From: Anaerolineales bacterium UBA877
Lineage (GTDB): Bacteria; Chloroflexota; Anaerolineae; Anaerolineales; Villigracilaceae
Assembly: GCA_002294405.1 (NCBI GenBank)
Contig: DBFP01000055.1
Location: forward strand, 68,925 to 132,924
Length of the DNA stretch: 64,000 nucleotides
Reading direction: 5' to 3'
Shown here: in pieces, positions 9,518 through 18,099 of the stretch
Position numbering within the stretch: position 1 is the stretch's first letter
How the letters are laid out: every line of letters begins with the position of its first letter
The notes under the pieces: generated by a model
Database searches by the model: none
Told to the model about the DNA's origin: nothing
Seen by the model: only the letters and a program-made list of their open reading frames with translations
Made by a program: the position numbers and the translations under genes

Positions 9518-11302
9518 ATGATTGACCTTGGGGCTTTGTTGCGCGTTCCGTGTGTTGAAGTTGAAATGGGCTTCGATGTTTCACCTGACGGTGAACACGC
9601 AGCCTTTTCTTGGAATCCCGATGGACGCTGGGAGATCTATGAAATTTCTCTGGCCGACAAGTCAGAGCCATCCAAAATTTCCAGTGGACCTGGAGGGAAA
9701 TTTCACCCGCAGTATTCTCCTGATGGAACCAAGCTGGCATATATTGTAGATGTCGAAGGAGGGGAAGCTTACCATTTAATCGTTCAAGATCTTGCCACTG
9801 GCGATTTGCACGATCTAACGCCTGATTTGGAATGGTCCTTGCAAGCCAATTTCTGCTGGTCACCGGATGGGAATTCCATCGCCTTTATTTCTGATCAATC
9901 GGGGCAATTTAATGTTTACTGCATTTCTTCCAATGGTGGAGAAACCCGGCTTATTTTTGACTGCGGGTACCCAGCCTGGAAAGTGTGGTGGTCACCAAAT
10001 GGTCTCTGGCTGGCGGTGACTGTGGAGGCTGGCGGGATAGATTATGACACATATATAGTTCCGTCCAATGGTAAAGGGAATATTACCCAGATTCTCATTG
10101 ATGATAAGCCGATAGATGCCGGGCAGGCTTCCTGGTCACCCGATTCCAGGTCCCTTGCATTTACATCTGAAGCATACGGATTCAACAATATTGGTATCTA
10201 TGATCTGACTACAGGCGGTGTCCAATGGATTACAAATGGTGACGGGGAAAAACAATACCCGGCATGGTCTCCAGATGGGTCACGACTGACGTACGTCCTT
10301 AATCGAGGCACAATCTCCTGGTTGGTAATCCAAAAAATTGGTGAATCTCCCCTGATGTATCAAGTTGAAAACGGGGTACATTATCTACCTCATTTCACAC
10401 CCGATGGCGACCGTGTCATCTTTGCATTTGACAACCCAAGTCATCCGGATGATTTATGGTCTTTAACGTTGAAAGATGGAAATTTCACACAATTGACACA
10501 TTCTATGCCGGATGATCTGGCAGGAGTCCAATTTTATAAGCCAGACGAAATCTTTTATCCCGGGATGGATGGGACGCCCATTCCGGCATTATTGTTCAGA
10601 CCGCCAACTGAAAAGCCAGGTCCTGCGATCGTTCTGATCCATGGAGGACCGGATTGGTTTTTCGAAATGACCTGGTACCCGCTCATGGCACATATGGCAT
10701 CTCGAGGGTGGGTTGTACTGGCACCCAATTACCGGGGATCAACAGGTTACGGGCGGGTGTGGCAGGAAGCCAGCAGGTTTGACTTTGGCGGAGTGGATAA
10801 TGATGACGTGGTTGCCGGGGCACACTTTCTCGTAAAGAATAACCTGGCAGATCCCAAAAGAATTGGCATCACCGGACGGAGCCATGGAGGTTATCTCACC
10901 ATGACCTGTCTGACAAAATATCCCGATATATGGGCGACCGGATCTGCAGTTGTACCATATATCAATTGGTTCACCAATCACGAATTAATACGCCCCGATC
11001 TCCAGCATTGGGATTATGAAAATTTTGGTGATCCAATTAAAGATCACGATCTGTGGGTCGAACGATCCCCATATTTTTTTCTAGACAAGATTTCAGCACC
11101 CGTTCAACTTATTGCCGGCCGACTGGACCAACGGTGCCCGGTCAGCGACTGTGTCGATGCACATAAATCCATGCATGAAATGGGCAAGACGGTGGAGTTG
11201 TTGATTTACGAAGATGAGGGACACACTTTTCTTAAAATGGAAAATGTGCAGGATTCTGAGCAAGCGCGGGTAACCTTCCTGGCAAAATACCTTGAAAATT
11301 AA
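9518..11302 (+). CDS. S9-family (prolyl oligopeptidase-type) serine peptidase, cytosolic
   Basis: About 594 aa from the ATG at 9518; an in-frame TTG at 9500 overlapping the preceding stop is an alternative start. The N-terminal two thirds is a beta-propeller of PD40/WD40-like repeats, with recurring W-S/T-P-D-G-x motifs such as [10 protein letters not shown] and [10 protein letters not shown]. The C-terminal alpha/beta-hydrolase domain has the nucleophile elbow G-R-S-H-G-G with Ser455, Asp537 in GRLDQRCP and His569 in DEGHTF, a complete triad. No signal peptide is seen, so it should act on peptides after import. It directly follows the peptide transporter and precedes the third MttB gene, which suggests it trims the imported substrate. 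Acyl-peptide or dipeptidyl specificity cannot be told apart here. Confidence 0.9.
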   Translation: MIDLGALLRVPCVEVEMGFDVSPDGEHAAFSWNPDGRWEIYEISLADKSEPSKISSGPGGKFHPQYSPDGTKLAYIVDVEGGEAYHLIVQDLATGDLHDLTPDLEWSLQANFCWSPDGNSIAFISDQSGQFNVYCISSNGGETRLIFDCGYPAWKVWWSPNGLWLAVTVEAGGIDYDTYIVPSNGKGNITQILIDDKPIDAGQASWSPDSRSLAFTSEAYGFNNIGIYDLTTGGVQWITNGDGEKQYPAWSPDGSRLTYVLNRGTISWLVIQKIGESPLMYQVENGVHYLPHFTPDGDRVIFAFDNPSHPDDLWSLTLKDGNFTQLTHSMPDDLAGVQFYKPDEIFYPGMDGTPIPALLFRPPTEKPGPAIVLIHGGPDWFFEMTWYPLMAHMASRGWVVLAPNYRGSTGYGRVWQEASRFDFGGVDNDDVVAGAHFLVKNNLADPKRIGITGRSHGGYLTMTCLTKYPDIWATGSAVVPYINWFTNHELIRPDLQHWDYENFGDPIKDHDLWVERSPYFFLDKISAPVQLIAGRLDQRCPVSDCVDAHKSMHEMGKTVELLIYEDEGHTFLKMENVQDSEQARVTFLAKYLEN

Positions 11303-11317
11303 TTTCGGAGAAATACT

Positions 11318-12730
11318 ATGATCCGCCTTTCTTATTTTGACGAGAATGAAATCAAGGCCATCCATCAGGGCAGTTTGCGGATTCTTTCTGAAACCGGCGT
11401 GAACCTAACTGAGAAAAAAAGCCGGGATCTTCTCATCGATGCGGGAGCCAAGGTAATTGAGAAGAGAGTATTGCTGCCGCCAGAACTAGTGGAGAAATGC
11501 ATCACCCTGGCGGGAAAGAAAACGACCATCCGAGGTAGGAGTGGAGCAGTAAAAACACTTGGAGATGGAACTCTATATTTTCATAACCTTGGTGGCGCGC
11601 CAAACATATATGATGCGAAAAAAGGCACGCGTCGATTCGCAACTGTTCAAGATGTACGAGATTCAACCCGCCTCTTGGACGCCTTGGAAAACTGTCATAC
11701 CGTCACACCCTTCTTTACTCCGACCGAGGTTCAAGGTGGGGTGATGTCATTAGCGATGTACCGGCACTCTCTTCCCAACACGGTAAAACCAGTGCAAGGT
11801 CCCGGTGTGCAAAATCCAACCGAGGTAAAATATGCGGTCAAAATGGCGGAGGTGATCGATACCCCTTCCGAAATTCTAACATTATCCGTTTCTCCAGTAA
11901 GCCCGCTAACGATTCCAGACCACGAGGCTGAGGCGATCATGGAAATTGCCCGGGGTGGAATTGCTTTCGCTCCATTGCCATGCCCAACTGCCGGGACAAC
12001 CGCGCCGTTCTCCATTGCCGGGGCCATAACCCAGCAAAACGCAGAGGTACTGGCAGCATTAGTCCTGGCAGAGCTCGTTCATCCAGGGCTGCCAATAATA
12101 TACTGCGGGAGGCTTGCGATGATGGAACCCCGTACAGGGATTTCGGTCTGGGGAGGGGTGGAAATGGGACTGGCTTCCGCAGGGACAGTACAAATTGGTC
12201 ATCATTACGGTCTTCCCGTCAATGTTTATGGTTTTTCCACCAACGCTCACACCTTGGACACCCAGAATGGTTTCGAACGGGCATTAAATGCTGCCATTCC
12301 GGCGTTGGCAGGCGCCGATGAATTATCTGGAATTGGCGAAATGGAGGCTGGCGTGATGGGATCATTGGCGCAAATGGTGGTGGATAATGAATTTGCGGGC
12401 AGCATTTTACGCCTCCGGAAAAGTGTGGCAACCGACCCGGATGCATTGGGAGTGGATGTCGTGGCATCAGTCATGTCTTCAACGCGCAATTTCCTGGGAC
12501 AAAGGCATACAATGAAATACCTCAAGGCTGGTGAGGTATATATAACCAGAATGGCTGAACGCGGTACATGGGAGGGGTGGGAAACTGCGGGTAGAATTGG
12601 CATGGTTGAGCGGGCAAACGCGGAAGCCGAGCACATCCTGCGCGAACACAAAGTGCCTCCACTTGATCCAGCCCAGGAACGCGAACTTGATAATTTAATG
12701 ACCGCTGCTGAAAAAGAATTGGCGAACTGA
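11318..12730 (+). CDS. MttB-family corrinoid methyltransferase (non-pyrrolysine), copy 3
   Basis: 470 aa, full family length, no in-frame TAG, start supported by GGAG seven bases upstream. The conserved VHPGLPIIYCGR segment matches the HPGAP-type motif of the other two copies, while the N-terminus (SYFDENEIKAIHQGSLRILSETGV) is the usual MttB opening. It sits between the S9 peptidase and the M20 amidohydrolase, physically separated from copies 1 and 2. Its natural substrate may therefore be the product of those hydrolases. It would methylate the corrinoid protein at 78-728, the only one in the window. Family assignment is secure; substrate is unknown. Confidence 0.92.
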   Translation: MIRLSYFDENEIKAIHQGSLRILSETGVNLTEKKSRDLLIDAGAKVIEKRVLLPPELVEKCITLAGKKTTIRGRSGAVKTLGDGTLYFHNLGGAPNIYDAKKGTRRFATVQDVRDSTRLLDALENCHTVTPFFTPTEVQGGVMSLAMYRHSLPNTVKPVQGPGVQNPTEVKYAVKMAEVIDTPSEILTLSVSPVSPLTIPDHEAEAIMEIARGGIAFAPLPCPTAGTTAPFSIAGAITQQNAEVLAALVLAELVHPGLPIIYCGRLAMMEPRTGISVWGGVEMGLASAGTVQIGHHYGLPVNVYGFSTNAHTLDTQNGFERALNAAIPALAGADELSGIGEMEAGVMGSLAQMVVDNEFAGSILRLRKSVATDPDALGVDVVASVMSSTRNFLGQRHTMKYLKAGEVYITRMAERGTWEGWETAGRIGMVERANAEAEHILREHKVPPLDPAQERELDNLMTAAEKELAN

Positions 12731-12775
12731 TTCATAATCCAGAGCAGTCAAATAAACCTTAAAAGATGGTGACAC

Positions 12776-13939
12776 ATGCTTAATAGGGCAAGAGACCTGC
12801 AGGAGCAACTGAGCATTTGGAGGCGCGACTTCCATATGTACCCGGAACTCGGATTTCAGGAAACGCGAACCTCTGCGAAGGTGGCTGAAATCATGGAGGG
12901 GCTTGGTTATCGAGTTAGGAAGAACGTCGGACGAACCGGTGTGGTTGCGGAATTTGGCAGTGGGAGGCCCTTATTCGCCATTCGAGCCGATATGGATGCG
13001 CTCCGGATCCTAGAGACAAATCGTGTACCATATGCTTCCCAAAACACGGGTGTCATGCATGCCTGTGGACATGATAGTCATATGGCCATGGCGCTTGGAG
13101 CAGCAGTTTTGCTTTCCGGACAAAAATCCCCCGGAACGGTGCGATTTTTATTTCAACCTTCTGAAGAGATAGCTGATAGCGAGGGGGTAAGCGGAGCTCC
13201 GCGCATGATCCAGGATGGGGCGATGGAAGGTGTGGAATTAATTATTGCCCTGCATGTTGAACCGACTGCCCCAGTTGGTTCCATTCGGATAAAATCAGGT
13301 CCCGCTTCGGGGGGGGTGGATTCGTGGTTTGGGGAGATCATTGGGAAGGGGGCGCATGGAGCTCATCCTCACCAGTCTGTTGATCCGTTTTACCTCATGA
13401 CGCAGGTGATCCCGGCGATCAATGCGATTGTTTCCCGACGGATAGATCCGTTTGATCCAGCAGTTGTGAGCGTTGGTTCCGTCCATGGTGGTTTCACCGA
13501 AAATGTTATTCCCGAAAAGGTCAGAATTACTGGTACGCTGCGATATACAAAGAAAAGTGTTCAGGAACGGATCCATGCAGAAATCAAGCGTGCCTTTGAA
13601 ATTGCGCGCACATTAGGGGGTGATTATGAATTAAAAATTGAGATCGGATCTTCTCCGCTGTTCAATTCACCCCAGGCTTGCGAGCTAATTGCCAGCGCAG
13701 CCACCGAATTGCTCGGAAAGGAAAATCTTCTCCCATGGAAGGATGAATTAGGCGCAGAGGATTTTGGAAGTTTCCTTGAACACGCACCGGGGGCAATGTT
13801 TGCCCTGGGAACCATGAGCGAAAAATTCCAACGCCAGCTTCACAGCCCGGATTTCGACCTGGACGAAGCCTGTCTTCCGATCGGTGCTGCAGTGTTGGCA
13901 AAAACGGCTTTGAAATATTTTCAGAACAATAATTCTTAA
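12776..13939 (+). CDS. M20D-family metal-dependent amidohydrolase (hippurate/IAA-amino acid hydrolase-like)
   Basis: 387 aa. The M20 metal ligands are in place: MHACGHD (Cys97, His99), the SEE pair near residues 130-131, His160 in LHVEP, and a C-terminal histidine in LHSPDFD. A dimerisation-domain insertion begins after about residue 180. Relatives cleave N-acyl amino acids, amino-acid conjugates or small amides. Here it follows an MttB gene and precedes the methyltetrahydrofolate methyltransferase gene. It may release an N-methylated amino acid or amine from an acyl or peptidyl conjugate. There is no signal peptide, so it is cytosolic. Confidence 0.9.
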   Translation: MLNRARDLQEQLSIWRRDFHMYPELGFQETRTSAKVAEIMEGLGYRVRKNVGRTGVVAEFGSGRPLFAIRADMDALRILETNRVPYASQNTGVMHACGHDSHMAMALGAAVLLSGQKSPGTVRFLFQPSEEIADSEGVSGAPRMIQDGAMEGVELIIALHVEPTAPVGSIRIKSGPASGGVDSWFGEIIGKGAHGAHPHQSVDPFYLMTQVIPAINAIVSRRIDPFDPAVVSVGSVHGGFTENVIPEKVRITGTLRYTKKSVQERIHAEIKRAFEIARTLGGDYELKIEIGSSPLFNSPQACELIASAATELLGKENLLPWKDELGAEDFGSFLEHAPGAMFALGTMSEKFQRQLHSPDFDLDEACLPIGAAVLAKTALKYFQNNNS

Positions 13940-14008
13940 TGGCAATATTCCGATGGGCATGAGGAAAGCAAGCTCATTGTCCAAACTAAATATACTGAAG
14001 GAGTAAGA

Positions 14009-14881
14009 ATGCACACCATGTTAAAATCTGCCACAAGAGAGGTCATTATCGGACTCGATCGACCCTTTGTGATCATCGGCGAGAAAATAAATCCCACTGG
14101 TCGTAAGAAGCTTGCTGCAGCCCTTTCCGAGGGCAACCTGGATTATGCCTGTCAACTGGCAAAAAACCAGGTTGCATGGGGAGCTGATGTCCTGGATATT
14201 AATGTTGGAGTTCCCGGGTTGGACGAAGAGGCGGTTGTAAAGAAACTTGTGGGATTACTCGCTGCTGAAGTTGATGTGCCATTTTGCTTGGATTCCGCGA
14301 ACCCTAGGGTTTTGGCAGCTGGATTGGCAGCCACTCCAGGTAAACCCCTGATAAATTCGGTCAGTGGGGAAAAGAAGCGATTGGATACCATCCTGCCACT
14401 GGTCAAGGATCGAGGTGCAGCTGTTATAGGACTAACCATGGATGATAATGGCATACCCAAATCACCAGAGGAACGCATCGCTGTTGCAGATAAGATCATC
14501 GAAAAAGCTGCCAAATTAAGCATACCGGTCGAAGATATTATCATTGATCCATTGGTATTGACGATCGGTTCCGACAGCAAAGCCGCGCTGATAACACTCC
14601 AAACAGTGGAATTACTGCGCAAGGAATTTGGGGTAAACATCAATCTTGGAGCAAGCAATGTCTCCTTTGGTCTCCCCGATCGCCCGGTCATCAATCAAGT
14701 TTTCCTAACTCTAGCCATCCAGTTGGGCGCTACATGCTCCATCACCGACCCCTCAAAACTGGGAACACCTGTAAAAGCTGCTGACATGCTCTTGGGGAAG
14801 GATGATAATTCCATTCGCTACCTGAAATATTTCCGGGCGGCAGAGAAAATGAAAGCTTTGGAAAATGAAAAGCCTGGTTGA
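14009..14881 (+). CDS. methyltetrahydrofolate:corrinoid methyltransferase (AcsE/MtgA type)
   Basis: 290 aa, a single pterin-binding TIM barrel. Motifs of the family are visible in order: GEKINPTGRKK near residue 28, DINVGVPGLDE, a CLDSAN strand, NSVSGE, GLTMDD, IDPLVLTIGSD, and GASNVSFGLPDR near the C-terminal end. In MtgA and similar enzymes this protein takes the methyl group from methyl-Co(III) corrinoid protein and gives 5-methyltetrahydrofolate; AcsE runs the opposite way. With MttB homologues in the same run, the demethylating direction is more likely. AAGGAG precedes the ATG. It is the last gene of the cluster, and no CO dehydrogenase/acetyl-CoA synthase genes are nearby. Confidence 0.92.
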   Translation: MHTMLKSATREVIIGLDRPFVIIGEKINPTGRKKLAAALSEGNLDYACQLAKNQVAWGADVLDINVGVPGLDEEAVVKKLVGLLAAEVDVPFCLDSANPRVLAAGLAATPGKPLINSVSGEKKRLDTILPLVKDRGAAVIGLTMDDNGIPKSPEERIAVADKIIEKAAKLSIPVEDIIIDPLVLTIGSDSKAALITLQTVELLRKEFGVNINLGASNVSFGLPDRPVINQVFLTLAIQLGATCSITDPSKLGTPVKAADMLLGKDDNSIRYLKYFRAAEKMKALENEKPG

Positions 14882-14937
14882 AAAACAATTAAGGTGATGG
14901 GAATCTAAGTTGAGCACATTTCGTGTAGCAAGCATTT

Positions 14938-14978
14938 AAAAAAACTATAGAAGGGATTTCTCTCACCAATGAATCCCT
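14938..14978 (-). terminator. weak terminator of the LysE-type gene
   Basis: Reading the minus strand, AGGGATT and AATCCCT (plus coordinates 14972-14978 and 14952-14958) can pair, followed downstream by seven Ts (complement of the A-run at 14938-14944). The stem overlaps the last codons of the LysE-type gene and has a 13-base loop, so it is only modestly convincing. Confidence 0.35.
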
Positions 14979-15577
14979 GACCCAAGCAACAGCTCATACA
15001 GCCCGAAACAAGTCAGTGCGATAGCTGAAATGCCAACAAGGGTCCGGATTATTCGCGGACCCAGATTCCTTGCCAGGGAAAACAGTAACATTATTCCTAA
15101 TGTAACAAGAATCATTGTGGCGTAAAACCCGACCAGCAAGGCAATCCCGTGAGAGGGGGTTTCGCGCCACGCTTTTAATAACAAGGGTCCCATGATCAGA
15201 CTCCAACCAATATATGGAGCGGGATTCAATAAATTCACCGTGGCTGCCTTTAGAAGAGTTTGATGGCTTGAATGAATTTGTGCAGCATTTTGAACAGCGA
15301 AATTCCGCCATGTCCTGTAAGCGCCGTATGCAAGGTAAAGGAGAAATAAACCTCCTGAAAATTGCAAAATTTGAATTAACCATGCAGGTATATGGATAAG
15401 GACAAAGATCACCAGGGCGATGATCGGTCCGTCGCTGATCAATGGTGCGAATGCCGCTGGAATGGAGCGCCGCCATCCGTTTGTCAAAGTCTGCAAGATA
15501 AGAAAGGTTTGTAAAGGGCCGGGCTGAACCGCTGCTCCAAATGCATAAGTCATTCCAAGAATTAAATATCCCAGCAT
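14963..15577 (-). CDS. LysE/RhtB-family amino-acid exporter
   Basis: 204 aa, the usual size. The protein is almost entirely hydrophobic with about six membrane segments, and it opens with the family pattern GAAVQPGPLQTFLILQT, corresponding to the conserved PGP segment of LysE translocators. It is convergent with the methyltransferase cluster, so the two are not co-transcribed. Members export lysine, threonine, homoserine or other small amino acids. A role in expelling the demethylated product of the neighbouring pathway is possible but rests only on proximity. Confidence 0.85.
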   Translation of the reverse strand: MLGYLILGMTYAFGAAVQPGPLQTFLILQTLTNGWRRSIPAAFAPLISDGPIIALVIFVLIHIPAWLIQILQFSGGLFLLYLAYGAYRTWRNFAVQNAAQIHSSHQTLLKAATVNLLNPAPYIGWSLIMGPLLLKAWRETPSHGIALLVGFYATMILVTLGIMLLFSLARNLGPRIIRTLVGISAIALTCFGLYELLLGSGIHW

Positions 15578-16089
15578 ATGTGGTTTCCTACCTAATGAAG
15601 CTGCAGTTGTCTGTCCGTTTTTTCTTTCAAATTAACTTATGGAAAAGTATAACATTGGCAAGGGAAATATATATACGACTGTTTGAATAAATAAAGGATA
15701 AGTCGCCTGATGAGTCTAATTTGAAAACCATATAAATTGGAATTTAAATTCACGCCTCTAGAGTTCAGGAATACGCTCATAATTAAAAAGTTGTCTGTAA
15801 TATAATATATTGATTTAAAGCAAGACTTTCCATGATTTGACCATACTGACTTTCTATAAGGAATTGTTTAGCCTGTCAAGGATTTAACTGACTCCTAAAT
15901 TTAAATTTTCACCGCTGGTGTAACCCAAAATAATTTATTCCTTTTTTAGACGACGATCCTACCAGGCAGGGACTTGCCCGAGGTTTACAAAAAAATATCC
16001 TCTGTGGCAAAGGATTCAATCTGATAAATACCACTTGTATCATATCTGTCTTTCTTGCATCTATCCTTTGAGGTTATTCCGAGGCCATT
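15578..16089. other. intergenic region, AT-rich, no gene recognised
   Basis: About 510 bases between the divergent LysE-type and trxB genes. I see no open frame with coding character, no tRNA-like fold and no clear riboswitch. TTGCCC (15974-15979) and TATCCT (15996-16001), 16 bases apart, are a weak promoter candidate for trxB. A very AT-rich stretch near 15780-15830 may hold the promoter of the LysE-type gene or a transcription boundary. Confidence 0.6.
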
Positions 16090-17052
16090 GTGGTAAAAAT
16101 GAACGGATCAAACGAACCAAACCCCAAATCGAAACATGTAAGCCTTCTTATCCTCGGGGCTGGACCGGCAGGTTTGTCAGCTGCCATTTATGCCGCACGA
16201 GCAGACCTGCAGCCGATTGTACTAACCGGGCTTCAATTGGGAGGCCAGGTTTCCCTAACAAATACAATTGAGAATTATCCAGGTTTTCCCGAGGGGGTCG
16301 GTGGTTTGGAATTAGGGGAATTATTCCAAAAACAAGCCGAACGTTTCGGTGCGACCATTGAATACGATTCTGCCCAAAACGTGGATTTATCATCCAGCCC
16401 TTTTATTATTGGCACTGATAATTACGAATATAAATCTGACGCCCTAATCATCGCTACCGGGGCAAATCCCAACCCGCTCAATGTTCCAGGAGAGAAAGAA
16501 CTTACCGGGAGAGGGGTATCTTATTGTGCCACTTGTGATGGGTGGTTTTTTAAAGACAAAGAAGTGGCCGTGGTGGGCGGCGGGGACTCTGCCCTGGAAG
16601 AAGCGCTATTCCTTACCCGGTATGCCAAAAAAGTCACGATAATTCACCGCAGGAATACTTTACGCGCTGGCGCGATCCTTCAAAAGCGTGCCCAGGAAAA
16701 TCCCAAGATCGAATTTATTTGGAATTCGGTTGTCACCGAAATAACCGGTTCGGGAAAGGTGGACTCACTGGTACTTGAAAACAATCAGAATGGCAAAAAA
16801 ACCAAGTTCCACACCGATGGCTTGTTTATATTTATCGGGCACACCCCGAACACCCAATTATTCACTGGTCAACTAGAGATGAACGATGGGTACATTAACG
16901 TAGATGCTCGAATGCGTACCAGCGTTCAGGGAGTATTTGCAGCTGGTGAGTCTGCCGACCCCCATTTCAAGCAAGTCAGCACCTCGGCAGGCATGGGGGT
17001 TGCAGCAGCCATTGAAGCTACACGTTTCCTTGAACGAGAAGCAGGTAAATAA
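16090..17052 (+). CDS. trxB: thioredoxin reductase
   Basis: 320 aa from a GTG start preceded by GAGG; an ATG nine bases later is an alternative. FAD-binding GAGPAG is at residues 23-28, the redox pair is C146-A-T-C149, the NADPH-binding GGGDSALEEA motif follows, and the FAD/C-terminal segment is GVFAAGESADPHFKQVSTSAGMG-like (split here). In most TrxB proteins the last FAD motif reads GD rather than GE, so Glu replaces Asp. It transfers electrons from NADPH to thioredoxin in the cytoplasm. Mdh and citrate synthase follow on the same strand. Confidence 0.93.
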   Translation: MVKMNGSNEPNPKSKHVSLLILGAGPAGLSAAIYAARADLQPIVLTGLQLGGQVSLTNTIENYPGFPEGVGGLELGELFQKQAERFGATIEYDSAQNVDLSSSPFIIGTDNYEYKSDALIIATGANPNPLNVPGEKELTGRGVSYCATCDGWFFKDKEVAVVGGGDSALEEALFLTRYAKKVTIIHRRNTLRAGAILQKRAQENPKIEFIWNSVVTEITGSGKVDSLVLENNQNGKKTKFHTDGLFIFIGHTPNTQLFTGQLEMNDGYINVDARMRTSVQGVFAAGESADPHFKQVSTSAGMGVAAAIEATRFLEREAGK

Positions 17053-17115
17053 ATCGAATATGTAAAATCCACGATAAGTCAGCAATGTTAGTATCCCTTT
17101 GTTGAAGGAGAATTT

Positions 17116-18054
17116 ATGAGCGCCAAAATTTCCATAATAGGAGCTGGCATGACCGGCTCGACCACAGCACACTGGCTGGCAGAACGGGAAATAGCCGACC
17201 TGGTGCTTGTGGATATTGTTGAAGGGCTGCCCCAAGGGAAGGCACTCGATTTGTTTGAATCATTGCCCGTCATTGGCAAGGACGTTTCCGTTGTGGGGAG
17301 CAACGATTTCGAAGCAACCTCAAGATCGGATATCGTGGTCATCACTGCCGGCATCCCGCGCAAGCCGGGAATGAGCCGTGAAGATTTACTAACGACCAAC
17401 GCCAAGATCGTCGGTGACGCGACCACCAACGCTTTAAAATACTCACCAGAGGCGCTGTTCATAATTTTAACAAACCCTCTGGATACAATGGCATACCTGG
17501 CAATGAAAACTGGCAGGCTGCCGCGTGAGCGGATCATTGGTCAGGCTGGAATTTTGGATTCGGCCCGGATGCGCGCATTTGTCGCCCTGGAAACAGGTGT
17601 CAGTGTGGAAAACATCGCTTGTTATGTCCTCGGCGGCCATGGGGATGAAATGGTTCCCTTAACCGGAAGGTCTAACATAGGTGGCGTTTCCTTGCGAGAG
17701 TACCTTCCCGGCGATAAACTGGAGGCAATTGTTACCCGTACCAGGAAGGGAGGGGGTGAGATTGTTGGACTGCTTAAAACTGGATCCGCGTATTATGCTC
17801 CAGCCGCAGCCGTGGCTCAGATGGCTGAGGCAATCCTGAAGGATAAGCATTTGATTGTTCCCGCGTCTGCATACTTGACAGGGGAATATGGATTGAAGGA
17901 TATTTTCTTTGGAGTGCCAGTTCAGTTAGGTCGCTCAGGCTTGGAAAAAATCATTGAATATAAACTAGAACCCGAGGAGACCGCTGCACTTGAAAAATCA
18001 GCCTTGGCAGTAAAGGAAAGTATTAGCATATTACAGTCTCTGGTTAAAATCTAA
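17116..18054 (+). CDS. mdh: malate dehydrogenase (LDH-like type)
   Basis: 312 aa with GAAGGAG upstream. The NAD-binding loop is GAGMTGS at residues 9-15, with Asp33 at the end of beta-2 favouring NAD over NADP. Substrate and catalytic residues are visible: Arg82 and Arg88 in the mobile-loop segment IPRKPGMSRED, Arg152 in LDSARMR, and His175 in GGHGDEMV. Arg rather than Gln in the loop (PRKPGMSR) indicates malate rather than lactate specificity. It interconverts malate and oxaloacetate. The citrate synthase gene starts 45 bases downstream, so the pair supplies and consumes oxaloacetate. Confidence 0.94.
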   Translation: MSAKISIIGAGMTGSTTAHWLAEREIADLVLVDIVEGLPQGKALDLFESLPVIGKDVSVVGSNDFEATSRSDIVVITAGIPRKPGMSREDLLTTNAKIVGDATTNALKYSPEALFIILTNPLDTMAYLAMKTGRLPRERIIGQAGILDSARMRAFVALETGVSVENIACYVLGGHGDEMVPLTGRSNIGGVSLREYLPGDKLEAIVTRTRKGGGEIVGLLKTGSAYYAPAAAVAQMAEAILKDKHLIVPASAYLTGEYGLKDIFFGVPVQLGRSGLEKIIEYKLEPEETAALEKSALAVKESISILQSLVKI

Positions 18055-18099
18055 ACTGGTTGGGAATTTCCCAAATCGATATCTGAATGAGGTCTCAGG

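Noticed and set aside
747..12730. Pyrrolysine-containing MttB genes
   Set aside because: All three frames are open without internal TAG, and no pylS/pylT-like gene is seen. They belong to the non-Pyl branch.
14009..14881. Part of a Wood-Ljungdahl acetyl-CoA synthase operon (acsE)
   Set aside because: No acsB, acsC, acsD or cooS genes are near; the context is MttB homologues, so an MtgA-like role is favoured.
15578..16089. Hidden small gene or riboswitch
   Set aside because: No start with a ribosome-binding site and coding character, and no conserved aptamer motif was seen.
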